From NCBI GenBank assembly GCA_945895265.1, contig CAMDEF010000030.1, positions 1 through 47,330 of the forward strand: a DNA stretch of 47,330 nucleotides. Direction: 5' to 3'. The position numbers and the translations under genes are program-made. The notes beneath the pieces are model-generated. The model saw only the letters and a list, made by a program, of their open reading frames with translations. It was not told the DNA's origin and ran no database searches. Every line of letters starts with the position of its first letter. The first letter of the stretch is position 1. This stretch comes from Bordetella parapertussis (GTDB taxonomy: Bacteria; Pseudomonadota; Gammaproteobacteria; Burkholderiales; Burkholderiaceae_B). Below are positions 15,619 through 23,972 of this stretch, one piece after another.

Positions 15619-16596
15619 ATGCTTTGTATACATTCCTTGACACGCTATGTGGCAGCTCTAGTTGTAGGCTGTACGTTGGCTTATGCGCCGCCCGCTTTCG
15701 CGGCCTATCCAGATAAGTCACTTCGCTTGATTGTGCCCTTTGCACCTGGGGGTGGCACCGATCAAATGGCACGGTCGCTGGGCGCGGGCTTGACTAAAGT
15801 GCTTGGCCATACTGTCGTCATCGAGAATAAACCAGGTGCTGGCACAGTCATTGGAATGGACCTTGTTGCCAGAAGTGCTCCTGACGGTTACACCCTTGTT
15901 GTGGCAACGTTTGCGCATGCGGTGAACAGCACTTTGCAATCAAAGTTGCCCTATGACAGTGAGCAAGCGTTTGCCCCTGTGGCTTTGATTGCACGTGGGC
16001 CAAACGTGTTGGTCGTGCGTCAGGAAAGCCCTTTTCAGTCAGTCAAAGAGATTGTGGCCGCTGCGAAGGCTCAGCCCGGCAAATTGACTTACGCCTCACA
16101 AGGTAACGGCACCTCAGCGCATTTAGCCGGTGAGATGCTTCAAAATTTAGGCAAAATCGAGCTGACACACATCCCCTATCGAGGCGCCAGCCTTGCGTTG
16201 ACTGATGTGGTCAGCGGACAAGTTGATTTGTTCATCGGTACAGCCGCTGGCGTGTCCCCGTTGCTTGCCGGTGGCAAGTTACGCGCGATTGCTGTGACGA
16301 GTCCAAATCCCTCTAGCGCGTTTGAAGGGGTTGTGCCGGTGGCTGCAACCTTGCCCGGATATGCTGTTGAAAGTTGGTATGGCGTCTATGCACCAGCCGG
16401 CACACCTGCCTTGATCATCAATACGCTTAATGCTGCAATCCAGCAGACCGTGAAAAATCCTGATTTTATTAAAAAGATCGAGAATGAGGGGCTGACGATT
16501 TCTGTCGGACCACCCTCAGAGCTTGAGCAGTACCTGCAAACAGAAAAAAATCGCTGGAAAAAAATCATTCTTGAAAACAAGATTCAAGTGCAGTGA
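15619..16596 (+). CDS. Bug/TctC-family periplasmic substrate-binding protein
   Basis: This 325-residue receptor has a signal peptide (YAPPAFA-AYPDKSLR), then LIVPFAPGGGTDQMARS. It also has SQGNGTSAHLAGEML, HIPYRGASLALTDVVSGQV and the C-terminal RWKKIILENKI helix. It lies between the DoeB-like deacylase and the acyl-CoA synthetase on the same strand, so it may deliver the substrate those enzymes process. That is context inference only. No transporter membrane components are nearby. Confidence 0.92.
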   Translation: MLCIHSLTRYVAALVVGCTLAYAPPAFAAYPDKSLRLIVPFAPGGGTDQMARSLGAGLTKVLGHTVVIENKPGAGTVIGMDLVARSAPDGYTLVVATFAHAVNSTLQSKLPYDSEQAFAPVALIARGPNVLVVRQESPFQSVKEIVAAAKAQPGKLTYASQGNGTSAHLAGEMLQNLGKIELTHIPYRGASLALTDVVSGQVDLFIGTAAGVSPLLAGGKLRAIAVTSPNPSSAFEGVVPVAATLPGYAVESWYGVYAPAGTPALIINTLNAAIQQTVKNPDFIKKIENEGLTISVGPPSELEQYLQTEKNRWKKIILENKIQVQ

Positions 16597-16673
16597 GTTG
16601 AGTGATTCGCACCGAGTATTGCATTGCAGTTCTTGATTTTTTAGCAAAGAATAGCAAAAAGGTTTAACGTTTG

Positions 16674-18770
16674 ATGAACATTATTTCTCGCTTAATGCGA
16701 CCGCAAACTGTTGCGGTGATTGGAGCCTCGGCGGATATCGCTAAGACGGCAGGTAGGCCGGTTGCCTATCTCTTGAAGCACGGCTTTTCGGGTGTTGTAT
16801 ATCCTGTGAATCCCAAGGCGACTGAGATTTGTGGGCTGACTTGTTATCCCGATATTGCTTCTCTGCCCACCGTACCCGATGTAGGGATTGTGTTGCTTGG
16901 TGCAGAGCGTGCGCATCAGGCAGTGAAAGAGCTTGCGCAATTAGGTTGTGCTGCTGCAATCGTTTTGGCAAGTGGCTACACCGAGGTGGGCGAAGAAGGG
17001 GCTAAGCGGCAAGCCGAGCTTATTGCGGCTGCCGGATCTATGCGAATTCTTGGTCCAAATACGATTGGCTTAGTGAATATCACCGATCAGATTGTGTTGT
17101 CAGCGTCAGGCGCGCTCGAGATGGATCATTTTCCGTCAGGGGCGATTAGTCTGGTTTCGCAAAGCGGTGGGATTTTAGGTTCGCTGCTTGCACGTGCGTC
17201 TGCACGCGGGATCGGGCTGGCTAAAATGATTTCGACCAGTAATGAGGTGGATCTAGAGTTGGCTGACTTTATTGATTGGCTAGTAGATGACGAGGCTACA
17301 AAGGTAATCGCGCTGTATGTTGAAACTGTCCGCGATGTCAACAAATTCCGTGCCGCCGCCTTGCGTGCTGCGCAAGCTGGTAAGCCTATCGTAGCGTTCA
17401 AAATTGGTCGTTCTGAGGCGGGTGCCAAGGCAGCGATCTCGCACACAGGAGCGCTAGCAGGCTCTGACCGAATGTACGACGCACTATTTAAACAAACAGG
17501 AATTCTTCGAGCACAACGCTTTGATGAGTTGCTAGATATGCCTGCAGCGCTTGCCACTGCGCGCACCTTGTATGGCAATCGTGTTGCAATTCTGACTTCA
17601 ACGGGTGGCGCAGGGACGTTGGTCTCTGATGCCCTGGGTGTCTCTGGCTTTGAGACGCCGCCGCCCGATGCACAGACAGCGGCTAAGCTTCGGGCGCTTC
17701 AACAGGGCGACCATGCAGCACTTGATCGAAATCCTATTGACGTCACGCTTGCAGGTTTACAGCCAGAGCTCTTAAAGGGTGCGATCAGTGCGGTATTGTC
17801 CAGTCCGACCTATGATGCCTTAGTCGTGATCGTAGGTGCCTCGGCACTTGCGATGCCTGAGTTAATGTCAAATGCGATTAAAAGCTGTATGTCGTTATCA
17901 GACAAACCGATCCTTGCCTACATTAGTCCGCATGCGCCAAACATTGGTTCGCTACTGACCCAGGGCGGTGTGCCTGCCTTCTCTGCGCCCGAGAGCTGCA
18001 GTGCGGCGCTCGGAGCAATGCTTCACGCAAGTCAAGCTAGGACGTCAACGTATGCAACGCCGCCTGCTGGCAAGCCTCAGAGCAGCGTGCTCGGATCATG
18101 GCCTTCAGGGAGTTTGGATGAAGAGCAAGCAAAGCGTCTGTTTTCATCTTTCGGAATTACATCGGTACGCGAGACTGTGGTGACAACAGCCGAGCAAGCC
18201 CAAGCGGCGCTCGCAACCTTGGGCGAGCGTGCTGTATTAAAAGTTTTGTCCTCTGAGATATTGCATAAAAGTGAGATCGGAGGCGTTGCCGTAAACGTAT
18301 CGAAGGCAGCCATGTCAGATCGGTTGTTTCGAATGACACAAGACGTCAAAGATAGATCGGGCATCACCCCTCAAAGATTTCTGGTTCAAGAGATGGTAGC
18401 GGGTGGCGTTGAAATTATTTTAGGTATGCATCGAGATGTGCTGGGCGTGGCAATCCTGCTAGGCATGGGCGGCGTGACTGCTGAGCTGTTGCAAGACACG
18501 ACCCTTCGTTTACTTCCCTCAACGGGTGGCTTGTCTGCACAGACGGCACGTGAGATGGTCATGTCGTTAAAAACATGGCCTTTGCTTGACGGTTATCGCG
18601 GCCGACCGAAGTCTGATGTCGAGGCACTGGTCAAGGCGATTGTGGCTTTCTCAGAAATGGTTGCGACTTTTGGAGATCGGTTACTTGAAGCCGAGATCAA
18701 TCCGCTTTTTGTGCTCGAGGCAGGGCAGGGTGTAAAGGCGGCAGATGGGATTGCAGTGCTAACATTTTAG
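16674..18770 (+). CDS. NDP-forming acyl-CoA synthetase (acetate-CoA ligase family)
   Basis: This 698-residue protein starts at ATG 16674; the preceding TTG is a weaker start. The N-terminal CoA-binding Rossmann domain begins VAVIGASADIAKTAGRP. The succinyl-CoA-synthetase-like middle has LVSQSGG and AISHTGALAGSD with the phosphorylated His. The C-terminal ATP-grasp domain (~480-698) includes AVLKVLSSEILHKSEIGGV and LVQEMVAGGVEIILGM and ends EINPLFVLEAG. These single-chain enzymes activate small or aromatic carboxylates to CoA thioesters with ADP release, or in some groups act in the reverse direction. Here it plausibly activates whatever the neighbouring receptor and deacylase supply. No acetyltransferase (GNAT) domain is attached. 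Confidence 0.9.
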   Translation: MNIISRLMRPQTVAVIGASADIAKTAGRPVAYLLKHGFSGVVYPVNPKATEICGLTCYPDIASLPTVPDVGIVLLGAERAHQAVKELAQLGCAAAIVLASGYTEVGEEGAKRQAELIAAAGSMRILGPNTIGLVNITDQIVLSASGALEMDHFPSGAISLVSQSGGILGSLLARASARGIGLAKMISTSNEVDLELADFIDWLVDDEATKVIALYVETVRDVNKFRAAALRAAQAGKPIVAFKIGRSEAGAKAAISHTGALAGSDRMYDALFKQTGILRAQRFDELLDMPAALATARTLYGNRVAILTSTGGAGTLVSDALGVSGFETPPPDAQTAAKLRALQQGDHAALDRNPIDVTLAGLQPELLKGAISAVLSSPTYDALVVIVGASALAMPELMSNAIKSCMSLSDKPILAYISPHAPNIGSLLTQGGVPAFSAPESCSAALGAMLHASQARTSTYATPPAGKPQSSVLGSWPSGSLDEEQAKRLFSSFGITSVRETVVTTAEQAQAALATLGERAVLKVLSSEILHKSEIGGVAVNVSKAAMSDRLFRMTQDVKDRSGITPQRFLVQEMVAGGVEIILGMHRDVLGVAILLGMGGVTAELLQDTTLRLLPSTGGLSAQTAREMVMSLKTWPLLDGYRGRPKSDVEALVKAIVAFSEMVATFGDRLLEAEINPLFVLEAGQGVKAADGIAVLTF

Positions 18771-18814
18771 AGACCTTAAGCATGATGCATTTTCAGATCT
18801 CGCGCTGAATGGGT

Positions 18815-18857
18815 AAAAAAATCAACCCTAACGCCATCGAATCTATGGCAGTTAGGG
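18815..18857 (-). terminator. Rho-independent terminator of the halogenase gene
   Basis: CCCTAAC...GTTAGGG (18826-18832 with 18851-18857), reinforced by CCAT/ATGG inside, forms a strong stem. On the minus strand it is followed by TTGATTTTTTT. It sits between the convergent acyl-CoA synthetase and halogenase genes and orients as the halogenase terminator, marking the left border of the biosynthetic cluster. Confidence 0.7.
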
Positions 18858-18920
18858 TCGGATACAACTAGTACAAATGCGTTTTACTGCGTCAATCTAG
18901 GTCCATATCGCAACATAGGC

Positions 18921-20414
18921 TCAGCTAGCCATGGGTGCCTTCGGCTTAGGTAGATTGTAGAGAGCCTCGAGTCGTTCGATCGCCTCGTGATGCATAGGCG
19001 ACATCGTGCCACGGTATTTTTCATTTCTGGTATGTGTGTCCATTACCAGCTTTTCAATTGTTTTTGCATCAGCAGGTAGTTTTTTGGGCGCCACTTCATA
19101 CCCCAACTGAATCAACCAGTGTCCCCAGCTTTCGCCACTAAAGTAAGAGCCGACATCTTTACAGCCATTTGGAATCAATTTATTGGGGTTTTTCAATAAA
19201 TCTGCGTAATATAGCTCACGCTCTGAAGGAACCCTGTGCTCTTTCACATAGTTCCAGAAGGGTGTCGTTCTTGTTGATTTTGCATAGTGCATGCTAACGA
19301 AATCGATTGTTTCTTCGAAATAGTATTTCATGACATTGTTGTACAGCTCGATATCACCATCGTTGTAGCGATGATCGCGAATGCGGCCGAGTAAACAAAC
19401 CATACCTTCCATAATCAACACCAGGCCGGTACTTTCAAGCGGCTCAATAAAGCCTGCGGCCAGGCCAATCGAAACAACGTTTTCATGCCAGAAATTTTCG
19501 TTATAAAAAGGAGTCCAGTCGATGACTTTAAGGTTCTCTTTTTGAATTCGATTATCCCAATATTTGACGAAATAATCTTTAGCGTCTTCAACGTCTGTGA
19601 TTGACCGTTTGAATACTAAGCCAGAGCCAATGCGGGTCCGAACCGGAATATTCCACACCCAGCCATGATCAACGGCCTCAGAGCGAACGTATGGGTGCAT
19701 TTCTTTTTCGCGATCGAGATATGGCACATGCCCAGCAATCGCTGTGTCGCAAAAGAGTCGGCTATCAAGATTGACACGCTTAGGCGCTTGATTCAACAAG
19801 GATTTGAATCCTGTGCAATCAATAAATAAGTCGCCGGTTATCGTCTGACCATTTTTTAAGACTAAGCTCTTGACGTACTCGTTGCTATCGCGGTTGATAG
19901 TCACCATCTCAGACTGAATGAAAGTCACTTTACCTTTCAATTTTTCTTTGATAAAGACAACCAGTTTGCTGGCGTCAACGTGGTAGCCAAGTGGTTGCTT
20001 TAAATCAACACGATCCTGATTCACGTTGCAGTCATAAAATTGACTGCCGTATTCTCTAAAGTCGTGTTGTTGACAGTTCGTCCAAGCGTCAACCTGAGGC
20101 ATTCCTTCGGCAACACTTCTGGGCTCAAAAAATGGATGCCAAATATCGTTGCCTTCGCGATCCCAATTAGGAAACAAAATGGCGGTTTTGTAAGTCGCAT
20201 CAACAGCGGTAAACCACTCATCGACCGAAAACCCGCAACGCTTAAGATAAATTTCAAAATTTAGAAGTGTCCCTTCGCCAACACCAACCGGTGTTCCAAC
20301 CTCTTTGTCAATCACCGTAAGTTTTAACTCAGGGGTGTTGTGGGCAAGGAGAGCCGCAGCAAGCCAGGCAGCAGAACCACCCCCAACAATTACAATCTCA
20401 TCTAAATTTTTCAT
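18921..20414 (-). CDS. Flavin-dependent tryptophan-halogenase-family enzyme
   Basis: This 497-residue enzyme has the FAD-binding IVGGGSAAWLAAALLA at the N-terminus. The catalytic Lys lies in ATYKTAILFPNW (K76), the halogenase signature WxWxIP reads GWVWNIP (~248-253), and EPLESTGL (~323-330) holds the Glu and Ser that position substrate and chloride. All key residues of the PrnA/RebH family are intact. It uses FADH2 from a separate flavin reductase, O2 and halide to make hypohalous acid, which the Lys passes to the substrate. No flavin reductase gene is in the window. The assembly line here shows no Trp or aryl module, so the substrate may be an aliphatic, free or late-stage metabolite. Confidence 0.92.
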   Translation of the reverse strand: MKNLDEIVIVGGGSAAWLAAALLAHNTPELKLTVIDKEVGTPVGVGEGTLLNFEIYLKRCGFSVDEWFTAVDATYKTAILFPNWDREGNDIWHPFFEPRSVAEGMPQVDAWTNCQQHDFREYGSQFYDCNVNQDRVDLKQPLGYHVDASKLVVFIKEKLKGKVTFIQSEMVTINRDSNEYVKSLVLKNGQTITGDLFIDCTGFKSLLNQAPKRVNLDSRLFCDTAIAGHVPYLDREKEMHPYVRSEAVDHGWVWNIPVRTRIGSGLVFKRSITDVEDAKDYFVKYWDNRIQKENLKVIDWTPFYNENFWHENVVSIGLAAGFIEPLESTGLVLIMEGMVCLLGRIRDHRYNDGDIELYNNVMKYYFEETIDFVSMHYAKSTRTTPFWNYVKEHRVPSERELYYADLLKNPNKLIPNGCKDVGSYFSGESWGHWLIQLGYEVAPKKLPADAKTIEKLVMDTHTRNEKYRGTMSPMHHEAIERLEALYNLPKPKAPMAS

Positions 20415-20611
20415 AAATGTATCCGTGTCATTTGAACTCCCTCAAGTTTTGCATACTCGATCGCATTTTTCACTTTTCTTGACGAAAAAGTAATAGCATT
20501 TGTGAGGTTTCTATTGAAAATCGTCTCTCGTAGACGCCTATGAGCGATGGATTCAGGATTCCGAGGCTGATATTTAGATTTTGGCAGTTTTTGCAGAGGT
20601 TCAGCAGGCCA

Positions 20612-20641
20612 ACCGGAGTCGCTGATTTGGGTGACTCCGGT
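20612..20641. terminator. Perfect 9-bp inverted repeat downstream of the antiporter
   Basis: ACCGGAGTC (20612-20620) pairs with GACTCCGGT (20633-20641). It lies ~40 bases beyond the antiporter stop on the minus strand. No clear T tract follows on that strand, so it may terminate weakly or protect the 3' end. The rest of 20415-20679 should contain the halogenase promoter, which I cannot pinpoint. Confidence 0.4.
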
Positions 20642-20679
20642 GACGTTTTGTTGCCAGTTGAGGGCTCAGCGTGAGGCTG

Positions 20680-21906
20680 TTAAGTGACCTTAGACGGCTC
20701 AAGCCGGCGTTGAATTAAGCGGGATAGAGGCGTGGACATGAGAGTTGTTGCGACAGTCACCATCACGAAAATAGAGTACTGCACCGGTGAAAAAATTCCG
20801 CTGCTCAGCCCAACTGAAAGAATGACGAGTTCCATCAAACCTCTGGTGTTTAACAACAAGCCAAGCAACAGGCTTTCAGGTCGCGACAAGCCAATCCATC
20901 GCCCGGCGATCATGAGCGGGATCAGTTTGCTGCCGATGCATAGCGCGAGAAAAGCGGTACCCCAACCCAGTTCACTCAACGCGAAGTCGTCAGATGACAG
21001 CAGTTTCATCCCGGCGATGGCGAAAAACAGTGGACAAAAGAAGCGATCGGTGATCCAACTTGTCGCCTTTAGCCAACTTTCGCGAATATCTTTGTCGGAT
21101 GCAAAAACGCTGCCGACAAGGAATGCACCGAATACGACGTGCAATGAGGCGAGGTGAGTGAGGCTTGCAGAGACCAGTAACGCAATCAAGACAATTTGGC
21201 TTGAGGATGCGGCCCCAAACCACTGACGCACAATGCCGTATTTGATGGCCTTTAGTGTTGCAAACATCGCGCCAACGAGTAGCAGGCGAGTCAGGATGAA
21301 ATAGCTAGAATCTGCGTTTTGATGGAGAGAGAGTGCCAACCCAACGAGTATCCAGCCGATGACATCCGTCCAGCAAGCGGCTCGAAAAGCAAGACCGCCG
21401 ACGCGCGAAGTTTGCAGCTTTAATTCGACCAGAATACCGGCCAGCACGGGCACGGCACTAACGCTCATCGAAACGCCAATTAGTATGATGAAGGCTGGGG
21501 TGGCAGAAAGCTCGTGTGCTGAAGCGTATTTCACTGCCAACCATCCGCCGATCAAAAGTGCCGGTAAACAGTTAGTCAATGTCACGGCGAGAACGGCTCT
21601 AGTATTTGAGATACCGCCGCTCTCAGCATCATTTTTTGGCGCGTGAAAAAGCGCGTTGACAACGATAAAGACCAGACCGATCGTACCCAGATCTTCTAGC
21701 GACGCGGCGGTTGTTTTTGCCAAAGAATTTGAAGCGTCGAAGAACAACGCACCCATGAGGTTTAAGGCGACGCCTACTAATAGACCTGCCAACATATCGC
21801 CAACCAAAGGAGGTTGACCTAACAGTCGAGCCACTCTATGCAAAATCAGCGATGCAAGAATCACCAAGCCGATGGTGAGGTGAATTGGGGCCTCGTGGGT
21901 ACTCAT
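20680..21906 (-). CDS. Cation:proton antiporter (CPA2/KefB-like membrane domain)
   Basis: This 408-residue protein has about 12 predicted membrane helices and no C-terminal TrkA/RCK domain. The first helix has LTIGLVILASLILHRVARLLGQPPLVGDMLAGLLVG, the usual CPA2 start where P-x-x-x-G-x-x-x-A-G follows helix 1. A central ISMSVSAVPVLAGIL-type segment and LASLHVVFGAFLVGSVFA are also typical. It exchanges Na+/K+ for H+. Several natural-product clusters carry such a gene for self-protection or export, but it may equally be an unrelated housekeeping gene at the cluster border. It is on the same strand as the halogenase with 265 bases between. Confidence 0.88.
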   Translation of the reverse strand: MSTHEAPIHLTIGLVILASLILHRVARLLGQPPLVGDMLAGLLVGVALNLMGALFFDASNSLAKTTAASLEDLGTIGLVFIVVNALFHAPKNDAESGGISNTRAVLAVTLTNCLPALLIGGWLAVKYASAHELSATPAFIILIGVSMSVSAVPVLAGILVELKLQTSRVGGLAFRAACWTDVIGWILVGLALSLHQNADSSYFILTRLLLVGAMFATLKAIKYGIVRQWFGAASSSQIVLIALLVSASLTHLASLHVVFGAFLVGSVFASDKDIRESWLKATSWITDRFFCPLFFAIAGMKLLSSDDFALSELGWGTAFLALCIGSKLIPLMIAGRWIGLSRPESLLLGLLLNTRGLMELVILSVGLSSGIFSPVQYSIFVMVTVATTLMSTPLSRLIQRRLEPSKVT

Positions 21907-22212
21907 CGGGTGTAACCTTTAGAGATAGAGGCAATGGCTTTAGATATCTTGACTGGCACTAGAGTGAAGCTCATGGAGTTATCGCAGATCATTTATACGG
22001 AGATTGAAAAAACGGAGACTAGCATTTTAAAAAAGTTTCTGCGCGCCTTTGTGATGAGTATGTTTCAGTTGCATGCCTAATAGAAAATGTTAGACTAAAA
22101 AAAATCCCCTTACACTATTTCGATCCACGATAAAGATTCACAACGATTCTTGCAGTGAAGCAAAGTTAAATCACCTACGCGCCTATCAACCCCTGAAGAG
22201 ACCGCAAACAGA
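21907..22212. other. Divergent intergenic region (306 bp)
   Basis: This is an A/T-rich stretch between the antiporter (minus) and the oxygenase (plus). One weak sigma70-like pair faces the oxygenase: TTGCAT (22069-22074), 16 bases, TAGACT (22091-22096). That would give a ~110-base leader. I see no riboswitch-like structure and no ORF. Confidence 0.3.
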
Positions 22213-22902
22213 ATGATGACCAACGATCAGCAAAAAAACAAGAACCTATTCAGAGCCGTCGACACCCGCATCACCAACAAGTGGTGTTTGTCGCCAATCT
22301 GGCTTGTTGAAACAAATCTTGATTCTGTTTTTAATCGCCAATTATTTGAAGAAGTTTTTAAATTTTACAAAGACATTGATGAAGGTATCTCAACAAAATC
22401 TGATTTGATTCATTACGATTCACCTGCGTTTAATCGTTTACAAGAGGTCATATTGTCTTCGGTGGGTGAAGCTGTTGCAGATTTCGAAAACATTAGTCCT
22501 CCGGCTTCAGCAAATGATCTTCCTTTCGAGATGTGTTCGGCTTGGATTACGATCATGCCGCCCGGCGAACGCTATATGATGCATACGCATCCTAATGCCA
22601 TACTCACCGGTACATACTACATTTCTACCCCGCAAAATAGTGGGGACATTGCTTTCATTGATACGCAAGATATGGCGCTTGATCCTGTTGGTGGGACTGC
22701 CAAGCTGATTAGCATCCCACCCAAAGAGGGCAATTTAGTTTTCTTCCCAGCCTACCTAATGCACGAAGTACAAACGAACAACTCAAACGAAGTACGTATC
22801 TCAATTACGTTTGATTTGAAGTTGAAAGATACCAATATCAAAGTAACTGATAAAAATGTTGCACGAACGGTCGTCGATAACTACGAACGCTTTCTAGCCT
22901 GA
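22213..22902 (+). CDS. Putative Fe(II)/2-oxoglutarate oxygenase (TIGR02466-like)
   Basis: This 229-residue protein has the C-terminal double-stranded beta-helix pattern of the TIGR02466 group. MMHTHPNAILTGTYYIS holds H124 and H126, LVFFPAYLMHEVQTN holds the distal metal His (H184), and RISITFDL has the 2OG-binding Arg (R195). Enzymes of this fold hydroxylate or desaturate using O2 and 2-oxoglutarate. In this location it is a candidate tailoring enzyme for the PKS/NRPS product, for example hydroxylating Asn or the acyl chain; that is inference. ATG 22213 and ATG 22216 are adjacent. It is convergent with a second oxygenase-like gene. Confidence 0.8.
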   Translation: MMTNDQQKNKNLFRAVDTRITNKWCLSPIWLVETNLDSVFNRQLFEEVFKFYKDIDEGISTKSDLIHYDSPAFNRLQEVILSSVGEAVADFENISPPASANDLPFEMCSAWITIMPPGERYMMHTHPNAILTGTYYISTPQNSGDIAFIDTQDMALDPVGGTAKLISIPPKEGNLVFFPAYLMHEVQTNNSNEVRISITFDLKLKDTNIKVTDKNVARTVVDNYERFLA

Positions 22903-22913
22903 ATGATTGATGG

Positions 22914-22935
22914 GCTCTGTCATTCGCGACAGAGC
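22914..22935. terminator. Bidirectional terminator hairpin
   Basis: GCTCTGTC (22914-22921) and GACAGAGC (22928-22935) pair perfectly with a 6-base loop. They fall within the 35 bases separating two convergent oxygenase-like genes. T tracts are weak on both sides. Confidence 0.5.
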
Positions 22936-22937
22936 GA

Positions 22938-23732
22938 TTAGTTGTACAGATACCAAGTGCCATCGCACTTAACGCCATGACCTTGCAACGTAATCCTTCT
23001 ATCGTCGATACGTAGGCGATGTCTGCCCGCAACACGGTGAACGACGTGACCCGTAAAATAAGTAAGAGACCCCGTCTGATAAGGCACAAATTCATAGTCG
23101 GTAATAAGTTCGGCGTGCTCACTTGCAGGCATTGCATTGAATTTTTTTCCAGCGTCGGTATCTCCGGGATTTTTCCAAACGTCTAAGCCTGAGCCTGAAT
23201 GCGGGAGTTGCAGTGACAGCGTGAACGTTAAGGCATTATTAAAATCCGCATGTTGAAAACGCTGCCAAAAAGAAGTGTGTGGCATATAGGGCGCATCAAT
23301 GTGGAAGGCAGACCATCCCTCTAGCTTCTCTAATTGCTCAGCCACATCTTGTGGCAATAGTTTTTGCTTCGGACTAGGACCAAGTATTTGAAATCCAGGT
23401 AATCCCATGTGTTCGCTTGGATACAAAGCCTTGGCGCCTAAGGCAGACTCTAGTCCGGTTCGCACACTCTCGTACATGTCTGTAAAGTGACTTTTCAGTA
23501 TCGGATTAAGCGAAGCACGTATGTTGTGATACTTGTCGTAGATATCATGTCTATCGGGTGAGACCAAACCGTCTTTATCAAAGAACTCCCGCGCACTGAA
23601 GGCCCCAACCGTGTAAAAAAAATCGCTATTGGGACAAATCCAATGCTGATCAAGCGACAGAATCGTGTCAGTGGCCTGTTTGCACGCTTGAGGGCTTAAA
23701 ATGGCCAGCGAATTGACGGCGTCACGGTACAT
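22938..23732 (-). CDS. Second putative Fe(II)-dependent oxygenase (HxD...H...R)
   Basis: This 264-residue protein has no close family that I can name. It shows a plausible 2OG-Fe(II) facial triad: GWSAFHIDAPYM (H144, D146), then GHVVHRVAG near residue 232 and DDRRITLQGHG with an Arg where 2OG carboxylate would bind. The stretch between holds a core strand LTFTLSLQLPHSGSGLDVW typical of these beta-helix enzymes. An N-terminal ~100-residue helical part precedes the barrel. It is probably a tailoring hydroxylase. It shares little sequence with the convergent oxygenase at 22213, so the two are not duplicates. Confidence 0.65.
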   Translation of the reverse strand: MYRDAVNSLAILSPQACKQATDTILSLDQHWICPNSDFFYTVGAFSAREFFDKDGLVSPDRHDIYDKYHNIRASLNPILKSHFTDMYESVRTGLESALGAKALYPSEHMGLPGFQILGPSPKQKLLPQDVAEQLEKLEGWSAFHIDAPYMPHTSFWQRFQHADFNNALTFTLSLQLPHSGSGLDVWKNPGDTDAGKKFNAMPASEHAELITDYEFVPYQTGSLTYFTGHVVHRVAGRHRLRIDDRRITLQGHGVKCDGTWYLYN

Positions 23733-23972
23733 TGAAAAATGTCCTCGATGAAAAATTTATGCATTAAATCGTACTATAGAATAGCCCTTGTAGTGGTGTG
23801 GCGTTTCATGATGCTTGGCACTCTGCTGGTGTTGCGGTGTTTCGTGACAGCTTTTGCGAGAGTTGACGTTTCAATGAGCAAACCGCAAGGCTTGTATCTG
23901 CCATATTTTGCGTAGCCATGCCGTTATTCAAATACACGCGTCGATCAGAGAACAGCTAATAGGATCTGACAT

